This document shows positions 1 to 12,000 of a stretch of DNA of 64,000 bases, piece by piece. Origin of the DNA: Crocodylus rhombifer. Lineage: Eukaryota; Chordata; Crocodylia; Crocodylidae. The translations under genes were made by a program, and so were the position numbers. The stretch spans positions 1 through 64,000 of the forward strand of contig JAVSML010024253.1 of NCBI GenBank assembly GCA_038503035.1, given 5' to 3'. Each line of letters opens with the position of its first letter. Positions within the stretch are counted from its first letter, which is position 1. The notes below the pieces were generated by a model. That model had not been told where the DNA came from and did not search any database. It saw nothing but the letters and a program-made list of their open reading frames with translations.

Positions 1-76
1 GCCCGGCCGCCGCGACCCGCCCGCGCCGCCGCAGCCCCAGCCGCAGCCCGCTGGGCCGGGCCCGGCGCGCGCTGAG
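1..76 (+). CDS. TMEM165: TMEM165 exon 1, 3' part
   Basis: The frame starting at base 2 reads a Pro/Gln/Ala-rich stretch ending in PARAE, matching the low-complexity lumenal segment that ends exon 1 in other vertebrates. The donor GTGAGG follows at 77. The exon is very GC-rich, and the GC-rich sequence continues into intron 1 to about 300, consistent with a promoter CpG island that begins before the window. The start codon and signal peptide are outside. Confidence 0.8.
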
Positions 77-3000
77 GTGAGGGCCGGGACCGGGTCGGGG
101 CCTGGCGAGCGGGGAGGAGCCCAGGGAAGGACTGGGGGGCTAATGGCTGAGTGGCCGCTTGTCAGCGGCATCTTCAAGCCCCTGTGACAGCGCCGCGCCG
201 CGCCGCGCCGGAGCCGGCTGTCAAGTAAAAATTCAGGGGCCCTGAGCAAGGCCTGGGCGGAAGAGAAGTTGCCGGGTCGAGGCCGGGCTGCGTCGGCAGA
301 CACCCTCCTGTCGCTAGAGAGGGAGGCTTCAGCTTGTGCCTGTTGGTGGGTGGAGGGAGGGGGAGAGGCTGCAGTGAAGACCCTTCTTCCTCCTCTTTCT
401 CCTCCTGCTTTCTGAAAGCCTGCTCCTCTTGTCACCGTGAACATCTTCCCTGGAGTCGGGCAGTGGGGCTGGAGGGGACATCCGGAAGGCATCTAGTGCA
501 TGGTGGGAGCAGAGCATCCCTTTCCAAGCCACCCTGAACGTGCCATGATCTAAACTCTACATAAGACTGTGCCATGGCCCAGCATGGACCTAACACCCAG
601 ACCTGCCATAAGTAAAATGGGAACTGCGGCAGCCAACATCCTGCTTCTGTGAAATGTCAGCATACACCCAAGATACCAGCCATGCTCCTTGCAAGGCAAC
701 CCCCCCCATACCAATCAGGCCATGGGAAAAACTCTGTCCTGACCCCCAATCAGTCTGACCCTTAGCAGAGGGTCAAGACCTTGCTTAACAAGCAAAGTTT
801 TTGTGTTGCTCCTTGTTTCCATGTCCTGTCAATTCCTTATTCTTTGGTACAGCAGGCTGAGAAGCTGAGGCATGTGCAAGATACCAGGGGTGGAAGAAAC
901 GCAAGAAAATAAACCTGTAATTTGAAAAACTGGACATGTTAAATTTGTTCTGGATTTCTGTTTCTAGGCCCATGAAAAATAAATGTAGTGTATTCTTCAT
1001 AGTTCCCTTAAGATGGGGTGTTTTGTTTTGGTTCTGTATTTTTGAAACTTGAGCTCTCTGGAAAAATTGGTAACGGCTGAAACTAAAAGTGACTGTGGAC
1101 CACTTGGAAAAAAAGGGGGGGTGATATAAAGCTTATCTTACAATTCTGTCAGCCCTGCGACATCTTTTATTGTGACCTCGCTCCTTATGAAGAAGAGGCA
1201 CTGAAAGTTTATTTGTTTTGCATGCTTTAAAATATAATTAGATTAGAAACTTAGCTTTCTAGGCCAGACTGATCATATTTTTGTTAGATCTGTAGGATAG
1301 AATATTAATAAACAGTAGCAGCTGTTGCAGTCTGTCTAAACAAGCAACCCTGTTACTACCTCTTGGGATGCTAAAAGTTACATAAAGTTTACCATTGCAA
1401 CTAGAGCTGGGCAGAACATTTTGGATGAACAGTTCATTTGCTGATATTTTGAGGGCAACTGAACCCCACTTGACCCATAGCAGTTCTTGGCCAAAGAAAC
1501 TCTTTAGGGGAAGCTGAAACATTTTGTTTTGAAACAAAGTGTTTTGACTTCTCTAGTCAAACTCTCTTTTGGACCAAATTTATCCAATGGAAAAAAAACG
1601 TGGATGTGTGTGGGTAGGTGGGGGGGGGAGGGGTTTGGGGGAATAGCTGAAAATAAAGCATTCAAATAGACTGTTTGTATTGTGTGTTTGACTTAAAAAT
1701 CAAAATTTTCTTGACTTCCTATTTAGCAGGAGTGACTCTTAGGTTATATTCAAAGCTATATTTTTCTTAATCAATTTATAATCAGTTTTTTGCACAACTC
1801 TAAATAGTGAAGCCAGAGTTTAGTTGATTGTTCTTTTAAACACAGTAAAATTATGTTGACCATAGACCAGGACTAGGAATGCAGAAATTGAAATGCTAAG
1901 GAATTCATATTCACAGGGAATTGGGGATCAGGAGGACTGAGGGACTGAGAAGTTCTCAAGCAAGACCAGCTATACTAAAATCACGCCCAGCAGATATTTG
2001 TCTAACCTGCTCTTAAGAAAAATGTAATGATGGAGACTTCAGGTCCTCCTTAGGCAGTGTATTCCAGTTTTAAAACATTCTAGCATCTAATCTAATTCTC
2101 TCTTGCTTACATTTTAATCCTGTTTTCAGTTCACTCATCCTGAGTAAACATGGGGAACAAATTTCAACTTCCTTTTGTGCAATAACCTTTAGCAGATTCA
2201 AAAGCTATTGCAATGTCTTCCTTTGGTCTTCTCATCCAAACAGTCAGGTTCTTCCAGTCTTTCGTCTAGTCATCTATGCTACTTAATACTTGGTCAATGT
2301 GTTTCTTGAAATATGGTGCCCAAACCTGGGCTTAATTCTCCATTTGAGACCTTGCCAGTGCTGACTAGCATGACAGAATTACTTTCTTGTACATGGCTGT
2401 CCTGATAAACATCCCAGAATAATGTTAGTTTATTGCAAGATACTGTACTATATTGTTGACTCAGGTTTGGAGAAGGCGATGAACTGAACATAAGAGCCTT
2501 CTCTGCAGAACTGCTGCCTAGACAGTTATTTCCCATGTTGTATGTGTGCAGTTATTCCTATGATAATGAACACAAATGTAAAGTAGCATATTTAATTTTA
2601 TTCTATCCCGTTTCATACCATTTTCCCCTAATTTCTCAAGATTTCTTTGAATTTCCATTTTATCTTATGGAGTAGTTGCGACTCTTAAGAGCCTGGCCAT
2701 CAGGTTCTGATTTTAATGTACCATATTCCATCATTCAGGCTTTATTTATAATACGTAGCCAGATCAAGGCCACACTCCTCCCACCTCGTTTGATTTATCC
2801 TTATAGTTTGAAAGTGAGCCATTATTCTTTGATTGAGTTTTCCCATGTAATTGGATGCTCATCTTTAGAATAATCGATCTAGCCCACTTTCCCCGTAGCT
2901 TGCTGTAGAGAATGTCATGTGCGACTGTCAAAAGCATAACTAAAGTCCAGATATCACATATGTTGCTTCACCCCTGTCCACAAGGTCTTCTATCCTGGCA

Positions 3001-6000
3001 TGGAAAAAAATAAGGTTGGCTTGACATGGCTTATCTGTAACAAATCAATATTGGCTGTTACTTATCACCTTGTTATCTTCTTGGTGCTTTAAAATAGATA
3101 GCTGGTTACTTGTTCCAGTATCTTTCTGGGAATTGAAATTAGTTCTGTTGGTCTAGGTGCTGTTTGCCCTTTTCTGGTCTTCTGGAACTCATCCTCTGAA
3201 ATGTTTTCTTGGAAAAATTGATAATGGCTTTGACATTTTCTTCAGCCTGTTTTTAAGTTACCTTAAGTATTTTAAAATAAATTTAATTGGGCTCAGTTGA
3301 TTTTGGAGCATTTAATTTCTCTAGATCTTACTAAAGAAGGGAGACTTTAAGCATCATAATATTTTTTTTATGTATAGGTTCAGGTCCAGTTCTTCTTCAT
3401 ACACTCCTTTAGTCGCCTTCTGAACATGTGTCTAGGTAATCAGGAAGCGTGTCCTATTTCTTGGATATTTTTAGCTCTTTGATTCAGCATATGCTACTAG
3501 GTATTCCACCTTCCCCCCACCCCTCCCCTCCCTTAATATGGTATAACAAATTAAGGGGTTATGCATCTGAACTGGCTTTATCCTTGATGTTTTTTAAAAT
3601 ATCTTAAAAATTTAAAGCAAATTGTGGTTAGACCTTCTTATCTTTTAGAGAATAATCCACTGAACTCAAAGTGAGCCACTGGGGAAAATGGCATTTGATT
3701 CTACAATAGTCAAGTTTTGCTGACTACAAAATTCTGGTCATTTAGTAGAAAGTATTTATCTGATAAAGACATGTTTGCTTATGTGCTGGTAAGGGGGAAC
3801 TGACCTCTCCAGGTCTTTTTGACATTAAGTCAAATGAAAACCTATTTCTGGCTTGAATTGGGCCTTGTTGCTGGCTTTTCTGTTTCACTTTGGAAGCGAA
3901 TTCAAAATTTGACAAATTTTGTGGCACTTCAGTTTCATTATCCCTGCCTGGATTGGCACATTTTTAGCAGCTGACTAATTCATAAAAATCTTTGATATGC
4001 TTTAGTGCATGTAGTATGAAATCTGAGCTATAAATGAATTTTTGTGTGTTAATGATTTTTTTTTTAAATTGGCAGTCTTGATCCAGAAAAGATTGGCCAC
4101 TTTAACATGTCCCTTAACAATTCTAGCTAGCTTCTTAATTTTAATCACTTATTCAGTTCCATTAGTTTATGTTCTAACTTGTGGTCTAAGTCTAGAATTT
4201 GATCACCTTTATCTGCCAGAAGTAAAGGCTTTCTTTTTAAAGGAGACTCTCCGCACAAGTGTGTTTCATTTTGATAAGATCTTCAGTGTTGCTAAGGTGA
4301 TGGAATTTGGGGAGAAGAAAGTTACTAGACAGTTAAAATTCAGGAAGTTCTGACTCTCTGTCAATACATCATGGTAGAGTTCTGACTCTGTACCAATACC
4401 AGTTACATTGGACATCTAACAGTATTATGGTCTAATGCTATTAAATCACTGTTAACCAAAATGTCTCATTTGAGCTGCCAAAATATTAGAAAGTTGGAAG
4501 GGGAGGATGTGAGCATTGTAAACCGCAGTATTGCACCCGTCTTGAATCTGCTTTCCCTCTTTCAGGGTAGTAGTGACTGTCATGCAATCATACTATAATC
4601 TGTACAAAGGTGGTATTCCTTTATTAGTCAGAGCAGGATGTCAGAGGTTAATGATTGATTAGCATATTCAGGATGGATATCTGCTAGCACTAGTTAATCA
4701 TGCATCAAAATATTTTACCAAAAGTACCAGAGGATAATAGTCTAACAGGAGAAAATTAGAGGTGAATTCTTTCCCAATTTAAATATTCAGCTGAGGTAAT
4801 TCTATTATTTTCTTTGCTTGCAGAAGGGGCCTACAGCAGTTGCTCCCGTAAACGAAGAATCAGCTGACAAGACAAATTTGGGGTTTATTCATGCTTTTGT
4901 AGCTGCTATATCAGTCATCATTGTATCAGAACTGGGGGACAAGACCTTCTTTATTGCAGCTATCATGGCGATGCGTTATAATCGTTTGACTGTACTGGCT
5001 GGTGCCATGCTTGCCTTAGGACTGATGACGTGTTTATCAGGTTAGCACTCTTTATTTGCCTTTAGCAGTTTGCTGGTTAAGGGTTTCTGCATATTCTGTC
5101 TTCCTCTGATTCTTAACTAAAGTAAGATTGAATACAGCAGATTTAATAACATTAAGGAGTCCTAGCCTTTTTTAAAGGCAATTCTGAGAAAATGCAGTGG
5201 GGTCCAGACAGGGCACTTGGTTCCCTCAGATTTAGCCCCAAGTGTTAGTGCAGGGGTTTTCAACCTTTTGGTTGATAACCCCTGTGTTAGTGTGTGTAAG
5301 CCAGATCCTTTTGCACCTCCCCCCAAAGTATAATGGAAACAAGAAACCAGCCATACATATGGTAGCTTTAGGTGCTTCTGAGATTTTGGGTTTGTGCAGT
5401 CCTCAGCATAATTTTAGAATAATTTTTGGAGCTGCTCTTAACTCTGTGATTTACCACAGCCACCAGTTTGATGCAATGTGCTCCCACACTGTCTAGACTT
5501 GGAGCATTCCTCAGGACTGGATAATCACTTTTTCAAGGCCTTCTAAATTTCTGAAGGCCTTCTGAGTTACAGAGCTGGAAGAAGACCCACTGAGATTGAT
5601 TTGCTTAAGGTATTCTTGTTTGCCTTTCTAGCTTAATCTGTTTGTATTGTGCTCCTCTGGTTTACTGTTGGTTGTACCAGCTCTGTGTCTGTTCTGGATT
5701 GGCTCTCAGATATGTATAATAAGCAGGTAAAGTATAAGAAGTCAGTGGACTTGCAACAGCATGAAACTAATGTGAGGTTCTCACTGGGGACTCTAATATA
5801 CAGTGGATCAGACAGTTGAAAGTTGCACCCTAGTGAAGTGTCTTGAATAGGCTATTGAGGAAGTCATACTTTTAAACATGGCCCACAAGCTTTCTTCATA
5901 AAATTTTTGGTGGGGTGGGAGGTAGTAGACTGAGCATGTACTAGCCACAGGGAAATGTTTTTCATTCCACCTATAACTTCAAAGAAAGATGGATGTGTAC

Positions 6001-9000
6001 TGTGACACTTTAAAACATTTTTTCCATTGGAACAAAGAGTCTCTGTAGTTTTCTTTTATGTTCAGTTATAATATATACTATATACATCCATCTCCGAGTG
6101 ACTAAATCTCATATTTTGCATGTCCAAGTTGTTCTTTTTTAATGCATTTGGAGTAGTAGACCAGCTGAAGTGTAGTTATTTAAATGACATTCAATTTCCT
6201 ATACATGTCCCATTAGGTGTATAGAACTGATAACAAAATTAGAGCAGTTTCATTCTGTATTGTATTTAATTGAAATGTTTAAGTTCATTGGCTCCCAGAC
6301 TGCTTTCCTGGATCATCCATAAAGCCAGGATAAGGGATCTTAAGATCCCATGGGGCCCCTCCTTTTTAAATAAACATATGAAGTTTTGCCCCCCCAAAAC
6401 TTGCCAATTTGCTATTGCCATTATAGTGTATGCTGTGGCGATTCATTCTTCTCCCTCCCTTTTTTTCTTTTCCTATAACCCCTTTTTCCCCCAACTTTTC
6501 TTCAGTGTCTTCCTCCTCTGCTCAACAAGAAATCCTTTGTCTCTCCCTCTTCCTAATTTATCCCTTCAGTTATCTATCTGTCTGCGCTTGCTCCTCTTTT
6601 GAGCTATACCTTAGTCGACTCTTCATGAAGAGAAAAGGAGATGAGACCTGCTGATCAGCTCCACAGTTCTGTTCACTTTGAACAGAACTTGAAAGGTTGA
6701 CTCATATAATTTTACCTTGTCTTGATTTTTGCATTCCAGTTAGCTTAATATTTCATTGTTTTTACCCCAACCAATGGGGATGCATGACATATTGTTCAAA
6801 ATGTATTTGTATATGTGATTTGCTGGCATAGACTGTTAAGAATAGCTAATTATTTACTTTTAATGTTAGATTAGTCTTTGTTAGACTATTGATCTGCAAT
6901 GGCATTGTCAGTAGTAGGTTTCTGATTTATGTAGTGACTCCTGAGCTGAAATTGGCAGTGTACATGGAAGAATGCATACATGGGGTGGACTTCAGCATAT
7001 GATGATGAGTGGAGTATTTAAATGCACATGCTATGATGGTAATTGTGCAAAGATCCACAGCTAGAAACATTTTCTTCTTTCTTTGTCTTAAGATGTCAAC
7101 TAGCCTGTTCTTTAAAGGAATTCAGTCTTGGGTCCTGGCTTCAAAAATGTACAATTTCTTGAGGCTAACCTTAGCTTCCATCTCTAACTCAGAAGCAATG
7201 ATAGGACTTGTTGATAGTGTGGTGGGGGAGAAGAGGGATGAAGGAGAACACAAAGTATCTTTTGAGCTTCTTGCATTGACTTCTGGTGGGGTGAGGAGCC
7301 AAATCAAGGTCCCAGGGTATTGAATGGCTCTTGCTTGGTAGCATAACACACAGGGGTGCACCGATAGAGATTTTTCGGGCCAATACTGATAGCTGATATT
7401 TAAGGATACTGATCCAGTTTCCAATACAGCTGCCTCCAGCTGCAGCTGGTAAGTTCCGTGAGGAGGGAGGGAAGATGGGGGGGAGGGCAGATCAATGCCC
7501 CCTGCTGTGATGGAGAGGGCAGGTGCTGCCTGGGGTGGGAGAATGGGAACAGGGCCACAGCTTGTGGGTGGGGAGGTGGCTCCTGCTACTGCTTGCACCC
7601 CGGGAGGGGTGCTGGGAGAAATGCACCCTATTTTTTTTTGCTGCCAGCCTCCTGGCACAGCCCTGGCTTTTCCCAGCATGTGGGTGGAAACAGGGCAGTG
7701 CTGGGAGCAGAGTGGCTGCAAAATTTGGGGTGGATGCAACATCCTCCCAGCACTGCCAGTGCCTGCTCTGAGCCCAGCCCCCACCAAGAAGAGCCCCCAT
7801 CCCACTTCATGCAGATCTGGGGGGCACACACTGCCCCCTCCCCACCCATGCCCTCCCAGGGTTCAAGCAGCGAAGGAAGCAGTCTTCCCCCACTACAAGC
7901 TACGGTTCTGCCTCCTACCTCACCGCCCCCCTCAGGGAGTGCCAGTGCCTGCCCCTGCCCCCCTCCCCCTTACCCTCCCACCACACTGGACTTACCGACT
8001 AGAGGCAGCTAGCTCTCCGTGCTGTCAGCTGTGCTCCTCACTGCCTGAGTGCTGCACTGCGGCTGCACGCAGCACAGGCATGTATCGGCCCCATTGGGCT
8101 GATATCCAATACAGCCAGTTTTCTTTATATCGGTACCGATCCAATATCAGACCGATTGTATCAGTGCACCTCTAATAACACTGTACCTTTTTAGACTATA
8201 AATTGTTTCCAGCTTGGCCCAATCAGAAATGACTGGAAAATGTTATCCAGTGGCTGAAGTTATAAACTGAGTTAGTTGGCTGTTTTAGTCTGTGACTTAG
8301 TAGACACAAGTACATGTCTCGGATTATTACAGCTGATGCCTCTGTTAATATTCTTGATAAGAAGGGCAATAGGCCTTGCCTCTGGAAGTAGATCTCCTGG
8401 GGTCAAGTTGAAGGTAGGGCAGGGTGGCATCTTTAGGGATTAACTAGTTCAGGCAGGAGCTTTTGAAGGTAACAACTTGCTTTTTAGATGTGAACATTAC
8501 TATTGAGAAAGTTGGTTGTTGGTAAAAAGCAAAATCTTTTTCTTCTCTGAACCAGTTTGAAATCAGAAGGTGTACGGCAAGGTAGCACTTTAGGCTAACA
8601 CATCTGACCGCTTCTGGGGTGAGATTAAGACTCTGGAATGGCTGTGTGGAAAACCTTGTCCTTGCTGTAACAGATTGGTGGATAAATAGGGCTGTAGTCT
8701 TTAGTGTGGTCCGTAATGCTCAAGAAGTGCCCAACTTCCTTAACTTTTTCTTTATTAAAAAAGAAAAACGTGTGAATGGAGTGGCAAATGAACCATTTAA
8801 ATGTTCTGTAATAAGTTTCTGAACTGTGAACTTTGCTAAGGAGCAGGGTGTTCACATAGCAGGAGTGCTTGTGGGGGATCTGTATATAATAAACAACAAA
8901 CTTTATTTGTTTTCTTCCAGTTTTGTTTGGCTATGCCACCACAGTTATTCCCCGGGTGTACACATACTACGTGTCAACTGCATTGTTTGCAATCTTTGGT

Positions 9001-12000
9001 ATCCGAATGCTTCGGGAAGGCTTGAAAATGAGCCCAGATGAGGGCCAGGAAGAATTGGAGGAAGTGCAAGCAGAAATCAAGAAAAAAGATGAAGAAGTGA
9101 GTGAAGTAGGGATGATTTTGGAAATATGAAGTTGCACTGCTTGAAAGATCACATCCTTGGATTCCTCAACTGTACATATGCTGGATGAAGGTCTAATATT
9201 GCAAATGTTTAGCTAAACTAAAACATCATGCAGAAATGACCTTTTTACATATTGGTGCATCATCTGATAGTCTCCAGGAAACTGTTTAAGAACTGGCTAT
9301 AATCCTCTAAGATAGGGCTGTGTCAGGGAAAGTTCCTTTTCCCTTAGTTTTTTCCAGTATGCAGTCTTTTATCCATGGGGTTTATTACCATAAATGATAA
9401 TGACACTAGCACTACGGTTGCTTGAATTTTTGTAACAGTACAATGATAAAAATGCTTACAGCAAATGCTAGTTTCACTATGGTTATAACATTCTAGGCAG
9501 ATCATTTATGGTTCCAAGGCATAGTTTTAGAAGAGTTTCTTTGGAGCATTAATTTCATGTCTCGCGATAGTCAGTTTCATTGTCACCATGCCCAGTAATC
9601 AGTTGTGGTTCTCCAGGCAGGTGATGGGTACAATCAGTTTCTTCTTAGAATAATTTAAAAAGAGAACAAGTCAATGTGTCACCTTCCAAAAGAAAGTCTT
9701 GTCTGCTTTTAAAGCATAGCAGACAAAACAAAGAACAGACATTTTAATGTGGAAGAAATATAGCTTTTAAGATAGTAATTTTGAAGAAAGCAGTGATCAC
9801 AGCTATGTAAATTAAGATACTACCCGTAAACATTTAATAGCTAACAGCATTCAGTGACTAATAGTAACTTGGGAATCAAAGTACTAGTCTTGTATTTTTG
9901 TCTGCTGTTTGCTTTGGGTATCTGACATGACATTTCTGTTTCAATGTGCTGTTTGTATTCCAGCTCCAGAGAACTAAGCTGTTAAATGGGCCAGTAGATG
10001 TGGAAACGGGGCCTGGTACAAATATACCTCAGAAGAAGTGGCTGCATTTTATTTCTCCAATTTTTGTTCAAGCTTTTACTTTAACATTCTTAGCAGAGTG
10101 GGGTGACCGTTCACAGTTAACAACAATAGTCCTGGCAGCAAGAGAGGTGAGTGTGAGCTATACGAAATACCTACTTCTGTCCTTCTCTCAATCTTTGCAG
10201 TAGCTCAGGTGAGGATGTAGATAGGAACATAAGACTGGGAGGGGCAGCTTCTCAGGATTTGCATTTTACAGGGGATCCCCAAAATGTGTACTTTGAATCC
10301 TCGCACATCTATAAGGCACAGACCCAAAACTCTTAAGAAGTACCTTACAGCATGCTCTAGGTAAAAGCAGGGGGATGAGGGCACTGCCAATACTGTGCCA
10401 CTGCAGTAACACAGAAGTGTAGTTGGTTAATATAACCTCAGAGGATGCCATGTTTTACCATCATTGAAGCAGATAGCATAATTCAGTTGTGATGCACTTG
10501 ACATAATGAGTACTGCAGAATAATTCATAAAATGGTGATTTTTGCATTCATAGCAGGGTTTGACTAATGCATAACTCCAGGCCTTATCTACCCCACATCC
10601 TTCAATGAGGATGAAACAAAATATTGAATTGCTGCCGATTCAGAAAGTATCCTTTGCCCTGTGCGCAGAGTGTGATGGGCATCTTGTGGAAACAGTTGGA
10701 TGTGATCATACTTGAGGCACGTGCACAAAATTAATTCTGGTATTTGCTAATAATAGAGAGTGATTTCTGTAAAGTTAATATTCTTGATAAAACTTCCTGT
10801 GGTTAACTTCCTAGATGTGTTTAAAACAAACTAGAGAGGGAAATCCATAGTCTGGCATCATAGTAAGACATGGATCATCATTGGAGCTGTCCCCATTAGA
10901 TCCAGTACAAAGCTTGCTGCCACCCACATGTAATGGGGAAATGGGTAGCAGCAGTAGTGAATGGTCATCCTCTGCCGGCCAGCATTAAACAGGGGGGTGA
11001 GATCCTTGTTTTCTGGGTATTGCAGATATTAGCTGACAGCAGAGGAATGATGCAAGTCAGAAGTCCAGGCTTCCATTCTCGAACCTCTGGTTCATTTATT
11101 TCCCCCATGTTCAACAACTGTTGTGTCCCAACATCCAGCTCCTTGTCCAGTCAGTTGTTTTCTACCTTTTTGTTTTTGTTTTCTTTGTCCCTGTCTCTTA
11201 CTGGTGCAAAAAAACCCTTCTGCCCCCCCCCCCACTGATTGATATCTAATATGTGCATTTCCAGTTCATCCTCTTCGGCTAATCTTTTTAGAATGGGGGG
11301 CCTTAACCTCATGAAGCTGGACTCAGTGCCTTGTGGTAACTGACGTGTTGATTATGGAAGACGGCTCACTTGGTTTGTTGAGAATGCTATTGTGATTCAG
11401 AAGTGCAGTCAGCATAAGTTTAGAGGCTATACAATCACCATCTTATCCCAGGGATGGCTGCATATTTATTGGGGACCGGGGGGACACAAGTAATTCCAAA
11501 GTCCTAAATTACTTGAGGATATTGTCTTGGTTGAAACATTATCCAGCTCTGGATGGTTTCAGGGTTTTTCTGTTTTTGTTTTTTTTGGGGGGGGGGATTT
11601 GGTAAGATTAAGGCTCACATTCATAAAGATAATTGATGGCCTAAATAGGAGTTGGTGCTAACTTTCTACTGATTTGCAGGGGGATGTTATGCACCAAATT
11701 ACTTGTGTGTATCTGGACCCAACTTTCTTTGTGGCTTTCTCCTCCATCTTCCAGGAAGCTATTGCTGTTCAACAATGCTAAGCCTTTCTGTATATTCAAC
11801 TGTGTTCTCTGGGGTTATGTTTGCCTTACTGGCAAAACTAGGAAAATATAATTCTTTCCTGGTAAATTGCTGTTTGCAGTTTTGTAGATCTTTCTCAAGT
11901 GCTGCTAATGACCATTTTGTGTCTGTTCAGGATCCCTATGGCGTGGCAGTGGGTGGAACAGTGGGACATTGCCTTTGCACTGGTTTAGCAGTTATTGGAG

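Noticed and set aside
7122..8175. Open frames of 184-235 codons on both strands
   Set aside because: They lie in the GC-rich interior of a hAT-like element with few AT-rich stops, overlap each other on both strands, and show no domain or codon pattern.
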